Shown: positions 18,830 through 27,505 of the stretch, in pieces | How positions within the stretch are numbered: position 1 is the stretch's first letter | Layout: each line of letters begins with the position of its first letter | DNA from: Roseovarius lutimaris | GTDB taxonomy: Bacteria; Pseudomonadota; Alphaproteobacteria; Rhodobacterales; Rhodobacteraceae | Direction: 5' to 3' | Assembly (NCBI RefSeq): GCF_900115165.1 | Contig: NZ_FOVP01000003.1 | Coordinates: 180,078-244,077, forward strand | Length of the DNA stretch: 64,000 nucleotides | Translations under genes and position numbers: made by a program | Notes under the pieces: generated by a model | The model's input: only the letters and a program-made list of their open reading frames with translations | Told to the model about the DNA's origin: nothing | Databases searched by the model: none

Positions 18830-18854
18830 GCCCGGCGGCATCGCGTCGCCGGGC
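18830..18854 (+). promoter_or_regulatory. Intercistronic hairpin between binding protein and permease genes
   Basis: GCCCGGCG and CGCCGGGC pair perfectly around 9 nt, with no T-run. Hairpins at this place in ABC operons commonly protect the upstream mRNA, so that binding protein is made in excess of permease. Confidence 0.6.
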
Positions 18855-18879
18855 GCTGTCCTGAACCGGAGACCTTGAT

Positions 18880-19821
18880 ATGTTGACCTTTCTGGCGCGT
18901 CGTATTCTGATTGCGATCCCGACGATTGTTCTGATCTCGATTTTCGTGTTCGGGATGCAGAAACTGCTGCCCGGCGATCCGGTTCTTGTCATGGCGGGCG
19001 AAGAGCGCAACCCCGAAGTGATCGAGTTCCTGCGCGAGAAATACCGCCTGAACGATCCGATCCCGGTGCAATACGCAACCTGGGTCGGCAATGCCGTGCA
19101 GGGCGACCTGGGGATTTCGCTGCGCACGCAACAGCCGGTCCTGGATCTCATCGCAGAGAAATTGCCGGTGACCATCCAGCTTGCCGTCATGGCGTTGATC
19201 ATCGCATTGACGATCGGCATTCCCGCAGGTGTTTTGTCAGCCTACAAGAAAGGCACATGGGTGGATTGGCTGGCGAACATTGTCGCCCTGTCCGGCCTGT
19301 CGATCCCGAATTTCTGGCTGGGGATCATGTTGATCCTGCTGGTGTCGGTTAATCTCGGCTGGCTTCCGGCCTCCGGCTATCGCCCGCTCGCCGATGATTT
19401 CTGGCTCTCGCTCAAGACCATGTTGATGCCCGCCTTCGTGCTGGGCACCGCGCTCGCGGCGACGCTGATGCGACACACCCGCTCCGCGATGCTTGGCGTC
19501 TTGCAGTCGGATTACGTGCGCACCGCGCGGGCCAAGGGGATGTCCGAAAACAAGGTGCTGGTGAAACACGCCCTGCGCAATGCGTTGGTGCCGATTGTCA
19601 CCGTCACGACCCTGCTCTTCGGAGAGTTGCTCGCCGGGGCGGTGCTGACCGAGCAGATTTTCACGATTCCCGGCTTCGGCAAACTGATCGTCGATGCGGT
19701 ATTCAACCGCGATTACGCGGTTGTGCAGGGGATCGTGCTGTGCACCGGGGTGGCCTTCATCGCGATGAACATTCTGGCCGACGCCGCCTATCGCATATTG
19801 AACCCAAGGATGAACGAATGA
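18880..19821 (+). CDS. Peptide ABC transporter permease (DppB type)
   Basis: A 313-aa inner-membrane permease with about six membrane segments. It starts MLTFLARRILIAIPTIVLIS. The EAA loop, VRTARAKGMSENKVLVKHALRNAL, contacts the ATPases, and the family segment LLAGAVLTEQIFTIPGFGKL follows. It forms the transport channel with the next gene, whose ATG overlaps its TGA. Confidence 0.94.
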   Translation: MLTFLARRILIAIPTIVLISIFVFGMQKLLPGDPVLVMAGEERNPEVIEFLREKYRLNDPIPVQYATWVGNAVQGDLGISLRTQQPVLDLIAEKLPVTIQLAVMALIIALTIGIPAGVLSAYKKGTWVDWLANIVALSGLSIPNFWLGIMLILLVSVNLGWLPASGYRPLADDFWLSLKTMLMPAFVLGTALAATLMRHTRSAMLGVLQSDYVRTARAKGMSENKVLVKHALRNALVPIVTVTTLLFGELLAGAVLTEQIFTIPGFGKLIVDAVFNRDYAVVQGIVLCTGVAFIAMNILADAAYRILNPRMNE

Positions 19822-20678
19822 CTGCGATCCCCGAGTCCATGGCCCGCCCGCGCAGCCGGTTCTGGCGCAAACTGCGCGCCAATCCGTCGGCGATACTTGG
19901 CGGGCTTCTGGTGGCGTTCTTTGTGCTTGTGGCACTGGCCGCGCCTCTGCTGCCGGTGCCTGGCCCCGCAGAAACCGACTGGCTTGCGGTCCGCAAGCCC
20001 CCCTCGGCGGCGCATCTTTTCGGGACCGACGAAATCGGCCGGGATGTGTTGAGCCGGATGATCTGGGGGGCGCAGGCCTCCTTGCTGGCGGGGGTGGTCT
20101 CGGTGCTGATCGCGGTGGTATTGGGCGTGCCTCTGGGGGTCATTTCAGGCTATCGACGCGGCTGGACCGATGCTGCGATCTCGCGCTTCACCGAGGCCCT
20201 TCTGGCCGCGCCGTTCCTTATTCTGGCAATCGCGCTTGCGGCGTTTCTCGGCCCGTCGTTGCGCAATGCGATGATCGCGATCGGCCTTGCGGCCATGCCC
20301 GTCTTCATTCGCATTGCCCGCGCGCAGACCATGAGCGTGATGACAGAGGATTACGTCGAATCCGCCCGTGCCATCGGCCTGCGGCATCTGCCTCTCATCA
20401 CCCGCTACATCCTGCCCAATATCTTCCCGCCGATCTTGGTGCAGGCGACGCTGACAATTGCCACGGCAATCATTGCCGAGGCATCGCTGTCCTTTCTCGG
20501 CCTCGGGCAGCAACCGCCCGCGCCAAGCTGGGGCTCGATGCTCAATACCGCCAAGAATTTCCTCGAACAGGCGCCCTGGATGGCGATGTGGCCGGGTATC
20601 GGCATCTTCCTGGTGGTGCTCGGCTTCAATCTTCTGGGGGACGGGCTGCGCGATGCGCTCGATCCGCGAGACATATAA
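19818..20678 (+). CDS. Peptide ABC transporter permease (DppC type)
   Basis: A 286-aa permease. After a cytoplasmic N-terminus (SRFWRKLRANPSAILGG) comes a first membrane helix and the marker HLFGTDEIGRDVLSRMIWGA typical of DppC/OppC. The EAA loop is YVESARAIGLRHLPLITRYI, and EASLSFLGLGQQPPAPSWG follows. The start is fixed by the ATGA overlap with the previous gene. Confidence 0.94.
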   Translation: MTAIPESMARPRSRFWRKLRANPSAILGGLLVAFFVLVALAAPLLPVPGPAETDWLAVRKPPSAAHLFGTDEIGRDVLSRMIWGAQASLLAGVVSVLIAVVLGVPLGVISGYRRGWTDAAISRFTEALLAAPFLILAIALAAFLGPSLRNAMIAIGLAAMPVFIRIARAQTMSVMTEDYVESARAIGLRHLPLITRYILPNIFPPILVQATLTIATAIIAEASLSFLGLGQQPPAPSWGSMLNTAKNFLEQAPWMAMWPGIGIFLVVLGFNLLGDGLRDALDPRDI

Positions 20679-20703
20679 ACACACAAGCACAAAGGCTGTC
20701 CCA

Positions 20704-22494
20704 ATGACATTTACGACCCGCCCCGAAATCACCGGCACGTTTGGCGTCGCCACCTCGACCCATTGGATTGCCTCGGCCGTCGGGATGAGCATTCTGGAGA
20801 AGGGGGGCAACGCCTTTGATGCCGCCGTGGCCATGGGGTTCACCCTGCATGTGGTGGAGCCGCATCTCAACGGGCCACTGGGTGACATGCCCGCGCTGAT
20901 CCGTCCCGCCGGGGCCGATCAACCCACCATGATCTGCGGGCAGGGCACGGCACCGGCTGCGGCGACCATCGAGCATTACAAATCCGAAGGGCTGGAGATG
21001 ATCCCCGGTTCCGGTCTGCTTGCCACCGTCATTCCCGGCGCGTTCGGGGCCTGGATGTTGATGTTGCGCGATCACGGCAGCATGCGGCTCCGCGATGTGC
21101 TGGAGCCTGCGATTCACTATGCGCGCGAGGGCCACCCGATGCTGGCGCGCGTGGCGGCGACCATCGCGGATCTTGGGGCATACTTTCAGGAGGAATGGCC
21201 AAGCTCATTCGCCACATGGCTGCCGGGGGGCGTGGCGCCGAAGGCGGGCGAGCTTTTTTGCAATCCCGATCTCGCCGACACCTGGGACCGTCTGCTTGCG
21301 GAGGCCGAGGCGAAGGACAGCCGGGAAAGCCAGATCGACGCCGCCCGCGATGCGTTTTACAGCGGCTTCATCGCTGAGCGGATCGACAGCTATCTGCGCG
21401 ACGCCTGTGTGATGGATGCCGCCGGGGGCCGCCGAAAAGGGGTGCTGACCGGTGAAGACATGGCGGGCTGGCGGGCCAGTTATGAGGCGCCCCTGTCGTT
21501 CGAATATCACGGCTGGAACGTGTGGAAGGGGGGCGCCTGGACACAGGGCCCGACACTGCTGCAATCGCTCATGACGCTGTCCGGGCTCGACATCGCCGCG
21601 ATGGATCTTAACGGTGCGGAATTCGTGCACACGGTCACCGAGGCAATGAAGCTAGGGTTTGCCGACCGCGAGGCCTATTACGGCGACCCCGACCATACCG
21701 AAATACCGATGGAGACCCTGCTTTCAGAGCGCTATGCCAGCACCCGGCGCGCGCTCATTTCCGGCACCGCCTCGCGCGAGCAGCGCCCCGGTATCGTGCC
21801 GGGATACGAGAGCTGGGTCGAGGCGGCAATCGCGCGCGGCAACATGGATGTGGTCGCCGGGCCTGGCGTTGGCGCGGGGGAGCCCACGATGGCGCATCTG
21901 ACGGAAAAGCGCGGCGACACGGTGCATATTGACGTGATCGACCGGTGGGGCAACAGCGTGGCGGCCACACCGTCGGGTGGCTGGCTGCAATCCTCGCCGG
22001 TCATCCCCGGCCTCGGCATGCCGCTCAATTCGCGCGCCCAGATGTTCTGGCTCCGGGAGGGGCTGGCGACGTCGCTTGCACCGGGGCGCCGCCCACGCAC
22101 CACGCTATCGCCGTCGATGGCGCAGGCCCCGGATGGCACCGAACTGGCCTTTGGCACGCCGGGCGGCGATCAACAGGATCAATGGCAGCTTATCTATTTC
22201 CTGCGCCTGGTGCATGGTGGCCTGAACCTTCAGGAGGGCATCGACGCACCGCTGTTCAACACCGCGCATTTCCAATCGTCGTTCTATCCGCGCGGCACCC
22301 AGCCGGGGCATCTGATGGTCGAGCCGAACTTTGGCGAAAGCGTTATCGCCGATCTGCGCGCGCGCGGCCATGACGTCGAAGTGGCCGAGCCCTGGACCGT
22401 GGGGCGGCTGACCGCTGCATCGCGTGACCCGCGCGGGATATTGCGCGCCGCCGCCACCCCCCGGCTGATGCAGGCCTACGCGGCGGGACGCTGA
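20704..22494 (+). CDS. Gamma-glutamyltransferase family protein
   Basis: A 596-aa Ntn-hydrolase of the GGT family. The N-terminal part has SAVGMSILEKGGNAFDAAVA and LHVVEPHLNGPLGD. The expected autocleavage nucleophile is Thr406 in GDTVHIDVIDRWGNSVAATP, followed by the C-terminal subunit region with RPRTTLSPSMA and FGTPGGDQQDQW. It removes gamma-glutamyl groups from glutathione-like peptides or related compounds. No signal peptide is seen, so it may act in the cytoplasm on imported peptides. It lies 25 bp after the permease gene. Confidence 0.9.
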   Translation: MTFTTRPEITGTFGVATSTHWIASAVGMSILEKGGNAFDAAVAMGFTLHVVEPHLNGPLGDMPALIRPAGADQPTMICGQGTAPAAATIEHYKSEGLEMIPGSGLLATVIPGAFGAWMLMLRDHGSMRLRDVLEPAIHYAREGHPMLARVAATIADLGAYFQEEWPSSFATWLPGGVAPKAGELFCNPDLADTWDRLLAEAEAKDSRESQIDAARDAFYSGFIAERIDSYLRDACVMDAAGGRRKGVLTGEDMAGWRASYEAPLSFEYHGWNVWKGGAWTQGPTLLQSLMTLSGLDIAAMDLNGAEFVHTVTEAMKLGFADREAYYGDPDHTEIPMETLLSERYASTRRALISGTASREQRPGIVPGYESWVEAAIARGNMDVVAGPGVGAGEPTMAHLTEKRGDTVHIDVIDRWGNSVAATPSGGWLQSSPVIPGLGMPLNSRAQMFWLREGLATSLAPGRRPRTTLSPSMAQAPDGTELAFGTPGGDQQDQWQLIYFLRLVHGGLNLQEGIDAPLFNTAHFQSSFYPRGTQPGHLMVEPNFGESVIADLRARGHDVEVAEPWTVGRLTAASRDPRGILRAAATPRLMQAYAAGR

Positions 22495-22507
22495 CGGAGA
22501 CACCACC

Positions 22508-23263
22508 ATGACCTATTCCATCGTTGCCAAGGACCCGGAAACCGGCGATTTTGCCGTTGCGGTCGCCAGCCGTTTCTTCGCCGTCGGCATGCTGGTGCCG
22601 CATCTGCGCGGCGGAGCATGCGCCGTGGCCACCCAGGCCTTTATAAGCCCGCTCTGGGGGATCGAGGCGGCGGACCGGCTGGCATTGGGCGAGGATCCTG
22701 GCGTGGTGATCGCCGATCTGGTCGCGCGCGACGGCGGGCAGGCGATCCGGCAAATCCACATGATAGACGCCGAGGGGCGCATCGGGCAGCATACCGGCGC
22801 GGATTGCGTGGACTGGAGCGGCCATGTCTCATCCCCCGGCGTATCGGTCGCAGGCAACATGTTGGCGGCTGGTGCGGTGATCCAAGCGACGCTTGCGGCC
22901 TATCAGGCGCATATGCATTTGCCGCTGGCCGAGCGGCTTATGACCGCAATGGAGGCCGGTGCCGCGGCCGGCGGAGACAAGCGCGGCACACAATCCGCCG
23001 CGCTGGTGATCAATAAGGGTGAGGCATATCCTTGGCTCGACCTGCGCGCCGATGACCACCCCGATCCGCTGGCCGAACTGCGCAGGCTTTACGACGTGGC
23101 GCATGAACGGTTTGTTTATGTGGCCGCAGCGATGCCCACGCGTGACAATTTCTCGGGCGTGACAGAGCGCGGTGGCATCGACACTGCCATTCGGGCGGCG
23201 GATACGGCGCGCAAGGCCGCAGGTGTGTCAAGCCGCTCCTTTGCCACCGACCTGGAAGTGTGA
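22508..23263 (+). CDS. DUF1028 domain protein (putative Ntn-hydrolase fold)
   Basis: A 251-aa protein of the DUF1028 family. It opens TYSIVAKDPETGDFAVAVAS and has the family's RGGACAVATQAFISPLWG, GRIGQHTGADCVDWSGHV and VAGNMLAAGAVIQA. The function is unknown; DUF1028 proteins are often found with peptidases and gamma-glutamyltransferases. Here it is the last gene of the importer operon, 13 bp after the GGT gene, suggesting a step in breakdown of the imported compound. Confidence 0.9.
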   Translation: MTYSIVAKDPETGDFAVAVASRFFAVGMLVPHLRGGACAVATQAFISPLWGIEAADRLALGEDPGVVIADLVARDGGQAIRQIHMIDAEGRIGQHTGADCVDWSGHVSSPGVSVAGNMLAAGAVIQATLAAYQAHMHLPLAERLMTAMEAGAAAGGDKRGTQSAALVINKGEAYPWLDLRADDHPDPLAELRRLYDVAHERFVYVAAAMPTRDNFSGVTERGGIDTAIRAADTARKAAGVSSRSFATDLEV

Positions 23264-23264
23264 C

Positions 23265-23705
23265 ACATGGTCGGTAATGAAACGTCAGCACGGCACTCAG
23301 GATATCGACCATCTGCCTGTCGCCGCCCGGCTGGCGTTCAGGTTTGCGCCAGACACGGCGGATCGGCACCGGCAGATCCCATTCCTTGAACGGCGCCCCG
23401 TTGCGCTGGGCACCGGGTTTGCGAGACAGGACGGGAATATGATGCCGGGGATCGAATACGGTTTTGCCGCATCCGAAGGCCCAAGTATGGCTGCCGACAA
23501 TCCGGCCATCCTGCCAATATTCCAGCCGGTCGGCATACGCCCTGATCAGGTCGTGTTTCGAGTTGGAGCCAATCCGTGCAACACGGCCACTTGAAGCTGG
23601 TTTAGTGTAACGCCGTTCGATCAACGCGCCGGAAGAAGATATATCCCGGCTTTGCGAGCATAGAGGCGAATGCCACATTGCGCGCCCGGACCACGACCGC
23701 TTCAA
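23265..23705 (-). pseudogene. Remnant of an IS21-family transposase (istA C-terminal part)
   Basis: The minus strand reads IRAYADRLEYWQDGRIVGSH, then KTVFDPRHHIPVLSRKPGAQ, RNGAPFKEWDLP and GGDRQMVDILSAVLT, which matches the C-terminal region of IstA transposases. The catalytic DDE core is absent upstream and the frame becomes unrelated at both ends, so this is a decayed fragment. It starts immediately after the DUF1028 stop. No istB follows. Confidence 0.75.
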
Positions 23706-23840
23706 TGATCTGACGACAGGAGCGATGCGGGGCTGGCAAAGGCGGGTTGCGTCGGGCGGTGTTCAGATTTCCCGCTATAGCTATTGGTTTTGCCGGATGC
23801 TTTACGCGAAAACCCGGTGCCCACTTTTTCGCACCATGCC

Positions 23841-24446
23841 CTATGACGCGCGGTTCACGCGCAGGCCTTCGATTTCTTCGGCCATGTCCTCGGCCAACTG
23901 GGCGAAGTCCGCAGGTGCCATGCCTTGATGCAAGGCCAGGCGCAGCGCGGTGATATTGGCCTGAAAACGGCGAGCCAGGCGGTCAGGGTCACTTCCGTCC
24001 GGCAATTCGCCGATATCGCGGGCGGCGGTGAAAGCGGCGGCAAACTCGCTCTGCATCGCGCTCATATACTCTTGCGACGCGGCGGCGATGCATGGGTCGG
24101 TGGCGCGCGTATCCACCAGGGTTTTCGTCAGCATGCAGGCCCGGCGCGCCATGTCATCGGGCCGCATCCGCGCATAGGACCGGAAGTGATCGGCGAGGGC
24201 GGCCAGTGGTGACGTCGCGCGCGCCATGTGGTTGCGAAACCCCGCGCGGGACGCAGCAAAATAACGCTCCAGTGTCAGAAGATAGAGGGTTTCCTTGTTG
24301 GTAAAGGCCGCGTAGATGCTGCCGGGTTTCATGCTTAACCTTGCTTCAAGATCCTTGAGCGAGGTTGCATGATAGCCTTTCTCCCAAAACAGCGCCATTG
24401 CCGCGTCAAGAGCGGTCTCACGATCATATGGCGCAGCGCGGGTCAT
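23841..24446 (-). CDS. TetR-family transcriptional regulator
   Basis: A 201-aa regulator. The N-terminal HTH is intact (ETALDAAMALFWEKGYHATS, then LSMKPGSIYAAFTNKETLYL), followed by a helical ligand domain with a TetR_C-like HFRSYARMRPDDMARR. It lies 2 bp downstream of the FrnE gene and in the same direction as the AhpD-like gene, so the three form an operon. The perfect inverted repeat at 25844-25883 in front of the operon is its likely operator. Related repressors respond to electrophiles, but the inducer is unknown. Confidence 0.88.
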   Translation of the reverse strand: MTRAAPYDRETALDAAMALFWEKGYHATSLKDLEARLSMKPGSIYAAFTNKETLYLLTLERYFAASRAGFRNHMARATSPLAALADHFRSYARMRPDDMARRACMLTKTLVDTRATDPCIAAASQEYMSAMQSEFAAAFTAARDIGELPDGSDPDRLARRFQANITALRLALHQGMAPADFAQLAEDMAEEIEGLRVNRAS

Positions 24447-24448
24447 CG

Positions 24449-25093
24449 TCAGGCCCGTTCCCTGGTCAGTTGGTTCAGGATATTCGTGTAGTTTTCCACG
24501 CCCTGTGCGCCGGTGACAAGGTGTTTGCGATCAAAGATCATCGTCGGCACGCCCTGAATGCCCTGCTTGATCCAGAAGGTCTCTAGCTGACGCACATCAT
24601 CTGCAAAGCGCTGATCTTGCAGGACGGCCAATGCCTCGGCCCGCTCTAGCCCGGTTTCGCCCGCAATATCTGCCAACACGTCGTCGTCCGACAGGTTGCG
24701 CCGATCGGTGAAATGGGCGCTGAACAGTGCCATCTTGAGGTCATGCTTGCGGCCTTGCATTTCGGCCCAATGCAGCAGTTGATGCGCATTGAATGTGTTG
24801 TGCATCCGAAAGCCTTCTGCCCATCGGAACTCGACCCCGAGATCGGCCCCAAAAGCCGTCATGCGGGCGCGGCTTTCGAGGGATTGCGCGCGGGTCGAGC
24901 CGTATTTCTCGGCCATATGTTCAAATCCGTCCTGACCTTCTGGCGGCATCTGCGGGTTAAGCTCAAACGGGTGCCAGTGGATTTCATGCGCGGTGCCTGT
25001 GCTCTCTAGCGCAAGGGCCAATTGACGATAGCCGATGATGCACCAGGGGCACATCACGTCGGACAGGATGTCGATGCGAAGCGGGGATGTCAT
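24449..25093 (-). CDS. FrnE-like DsbA-family oxidoreductase
   Basis: A 214-aa thioredoxin-fold protein. It starts SPLRIDILSDVMCPWCIIGY, with the CxxC motif CPWC near the N-terminus. The helical insertion and the late segment QGVPTMIFDRKHLVTGAQG (cis-Pro loop, VPT) are typical of FrnE/2-hydroxychromene-2-carboxylate isomerase-like proteins. It has no signal peptide and so acts in the cytoplasm, probably as a disulfide or glutathione-linked oxidoreductase. It is co-transcribed with the AhpD-like and TetR genes. Confidence 0.9.
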   Translation of the reverse strand: MTSPLRIDILSDVMCPWCIIGYRQLALALESTGTAHEIHWHPFELNPQMPPEGQDGFEHMAEKYGSTRAQSLESRARMTAFGADLGVEFRWAEGFRMHNTFNAHQLLHWAEMQGRKHDLKMALFSAHFTDRRNLSDDDVLADIAGETGLERAEALAVLQDQRFADDVRQLETFWIKQGIQGVPTMIFDRKHLVTGAQGVENYTNILNQLTRERA

Positions 25094-25152
25094 ATGAGGC
25101 CCTTTGCGTCACGTGCGGCGGCCCGGATTCGAGACCCGGACCGCCTGTTGGT

Positions 25153-25716
25153 TTACGCCGCCTCGTCGGCCTTTTGCCAGGCGAACTTCTGGAACACCTG
25201 ATCCACCGGCGTTCCGGCAAAGTGGTTGGTGAAGTTTGACATCACCTTTTGCGCCACGCCAAGGATCACTTCGAGGATGTTGCGCTCTTCAAAACCCGCA
25301 TCGAGGAAGGCCTGCACTTCGGCGTCGCTCAGATTGGCGTTGGTGCGGACAACCTGCAACGTGAAGGTACGCAGCGCTTCCAGTTTGGCGGTCGGCAGCG
25401 GGGTCTCATTGCGCAGCGCCTCGGTGATGGCGTCATCGACCTGCATCATCTTGGCGATGCCTGTATGCGCCGGCACACAATAGTGGCAGGAATTTTCCAC
25501 GTTCACGGCCTGCCAGACGACAGTTTTTTCCTCGTCGGTGAGCGAGGTGGCCAGGAATTGCTGATGGGCAAAGTTATAGGCGGCCAAAAGGCCTGGGGCC
25601 TCGGCCATGGTGCCATGCAGGCCGGGGATACGACCGAAGGTCTTGAGCGAGTTTTCCAGCAACGGCTTGGCGGCGTCGGGTGCGGTTTCGAGGGTGTGGA
25701 TCGGGAAGTTGGTCAT
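25153..25716 (-). CDS. Carboxymuconolactone decarboxylase / AhpD-like peroxidase-family protein
   Basis: A 187-aa helical protein of the CMD/AhpD superfamily. The redox motif CHYCVPAHTGIAK (CxxC plus His) lies at about residues 81-93, and it has TVVWQAVNVEN and a long C-terminal helix pair. AhpD-type members reduce peroxiredoxins or react with peroxides through these cysteines. The start MTNFPIHTLETAP is preceded by AAAGGAAA. It is first in the operon with FrnE and TetR, 130 bp behind a TetR-type palindrome. Confidence 0.87.
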   Translation of the reverse strand: MTNFPIHTLETAPDAAKPLLENSLKTFGRIPGLHGTMAEAPGLLAAYNFAHQQFLATSLTDEEKTVVWQAVNVENSCHYCVPAHTGIAKMMQVDDAITEALRNETPLPTAKLEALRTFTLQVVRTNANLSDAEVQAFLDAGFEERNILEVILGVAQKVMSNFTNHFAGTPVDQVFQKFAWQKADEAA

Positions 25717-25843
25717 TGGTGTTTCCTTTGGCTGGCGGTGTTCGAATTGGTCAAAAGCTGGCGGGTGTGCCACGCTTCGGTGCGAAAGCGGTGCCATGTC
25801 TCGGCGCCTTTGCCGCGTTTCGATGCCCCCCAAGTAGTCTAAT

Positions 25844-25883
25844 TTGAGTGATTGCTCAACCTTCAATTTGAGCAATCACTCAA
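25844..25883. promoter_or_regulatory. Double TetR-type operator upstream of the AhpD-FrnE-TetR operon
   Basis: TTGAGTGATTGCTCAA (25844-25859) and its exact reverse complement (25868-25883) are separated by 8 bp, so their centres are 24 bp apart. Each arm is itself an imperfect palindrome (TTGAG...CTCAA), as expected for two adjacent TetR dimer sites. Confidence 0.7.
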
Positions 25884-26090
25884 TTGTGAGGATGTGACGC
25901 GGTCTGGGTCTTGTCCCGTGCCGAGCTGCGGGCGCCTGCGAAAACAAGGCGGCGAAAGGCAGCAGGTAAACCCTGCCTTAAAAAAGACCAGGCGTTTGGG
26001 CCGTGGCCAAAGGGGGCAGGCGCGTCGGTTGTTTTCAGGGTGAGGGACGGTTGCCCGCGCGTCATCGTGACCGGCGGGCAGTGCCGGGTT

Positions 26091-26531
26091 TCAGGTGGGA
26101 TAGCGATTCTGCGGAACAGCAATGCGCGGCCTTGCAAGCGTATTGCCCCGCCCGTGCCGGAACGCGACAAGGCAAAGGGTTGCGATCGCGATCTCGATCC
26201 CGAGTGCGCCGATCACGCTTGCCGAGGGCATGCCGTCTATCGCAAGGCTGATGAGGCGCCCGATGGGGAAGGCCACATAGACCGTCAGCACGGCAACCAG
26301 TGCAACCCGGGCGCAGGCTGCGCGCGCGCTGCCTGCCAGCATGATCGCACCAAGGGTTGCGAGGCCCGCGCCGGGGGCGCGCAACTCGCTCAGTAAGCTT
26401 GGATCGCGATCGAGGGCGATGCCGTAGTCGGCATAGAACGCATGCGGCGCGACCAGGATGAAACCACCAATCGACAACGCCGTGACACCGGCGATGCCAA
26501 GCGCGAATTTTTGAAAAATAGAGAGGGTCAT
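26091..26531 (-). CDS. DUF4345-like four-helix membrane protein
   Basis: A 146-aa protein with about four membrane segments: FALGIAGVTALSIGGFILVA, LATLGAIMLAGSARA, VALVAVLTVYVAFPIGRLIS and VIGALGIEIAIATLCLVAF. The motif APHAFYADYGIALDRDPSLLSELRAPG between helices 1 and 2 is characteristic of DUF4345 proteins. The function is unknown. It follows the NmrA-like gene by 37 bp and has GGAGGT before its ATG, so the two are probably co-transcribed. Confidence 0.82.
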   Translation of the reverse strand: MTLSIFQKFALGIAGVTALSIGGFILVAPHAFYADYGIALDRDPSLLSELRAPGAGLATLGAIMLAGSARAACARVALVAVLTVYVAFPIGRLISLAIDGMPSASVIGALGIEIAIATLCLVAFRHGRGNTLARPRIAVPQNRYPT

Positions 26532-26568
26532 CTCGACCTCCTTTATGTTGTGGGGCTGGTTGGTGGGG

Positions 26569-27399
26569 TCAGGCGGCTTCGCGCCATGCACCGGCTCTGG
26601 CGGCATCGCGCGCAAACTGCGCAAAGTCGCGTGGGGGCCGCCCAAGTGCGCGTTGGATGCCATCGCCCAGCCACGCGTTGCGCCCGTCCAGCGCCTCTTG
26701 GCAGACATGGGTGAAGACATCGGCGATGAAGGCTCCGCCGATTTCGGTCATGGCCGAGTGGAAGTCGGCGAGCGTGATCGGCACGTAGTGCACCTTATGG
26801 CCACTGGCGGCGGCAAGCGTGGCGGCGGCCTCGGAAAAGTGCAGAAGGCGCGGGCCGGTGATCTCGTAAAGCTCGCCGGAATGGCGCCCCATCTCCGTCA
26901 GCGCGGCCACTGCCACATCGGCGATGTCGTCAACGTCCACGATGGGTTCGCGGACATCGCCCGCAGGCAGCGCGATTGCGCCGCCAAGGAGTGGGTCGCG
27001 CAGATAGCCTTCGCTGAAATTCTGCGCGAACCAGGCGCAGCGGAGGAGGGTGTAATCGACACCCGAGGCGGCGACGATATCCTCGCACCGCCTGGCATGG
27101 GTTTCGCCCCGTCCAGACAGCAGCACGAGACGACGGATACCCTTTTGCAGGGCCAGTGCCGACAAGGCCTCGATCTTTTCGGCCGCACCGGGAAAGGCGA
27201 GATCGGGGAAATACGAGACATAGGCCGTCGATACGCCGTCAAGCGCGGATGCCCAGGTGGTCTCGTCGTTCCAGTCGAAGGGGATGGTGGCGTTTCGGGC
27301 ACCGGGCCGAACGCTATAGTCTTGCGCAGCGAGGCTTTGGGAAATGCGCTGTCCGGTCTTGCCGTTGGCGCCGATGACGAGGATGGGTTGGGTGTGCAT
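26569..27399 (-). CDS. NmrA-like NAD(P)-binding protein
   Basis: A 276-aa atypical short-chain dehydrogenase. The Rossmann motif GANGKTGQRISQSLA is at about residues 9-23. Later segments (VSYFPDLAFPGAAEKIEALS, LVLLSGRGETHARR, LYEITGPRLLHFSEAAATLA) are usual for the NmrA/azoreductase-like family. The catalytic Tyr-Lys pair of classical SDRs is not evident, so it may sense or use NAD(P)H in another way. It has AAGGAGA before the ATG and is followed by the DUF4345 gene. Confidence 0.85.
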   Translation of the reverse strand: MHTQPILVIGANGKTGQRISQSLAAQDYSVRPGARNATIPFDWNDETTWASALDGVSTAYVSYFPDLAFPGAAEKIEALSALALQKGIRRLVLLSGRGETHARRCEDIVAASGVDYTLLRCAWFAQNFSEGYLRDPLLGGAIALPAGDVREPIVDVDDIADVAVAALTEMGRHSGELYEITGPRLLHFSEAAATLAAASGHKVHYVPITLADFHSAMTEIGGAFIADVFTHVCQEALDGRNAWLGDGIQRALGRPPRDFAQFARDAARAGAWREAA

Positions 27400-27505
27400 C
27401 ACGGTCTCCTTCTGGTTGGTGTGATGCACACAAACTGCCGCAGGCGGGCGCCGGGCGTCTTGACGACGTCGGACAGGGGCTTGACCGATCCTGCCAATCG
27501 GCGGA

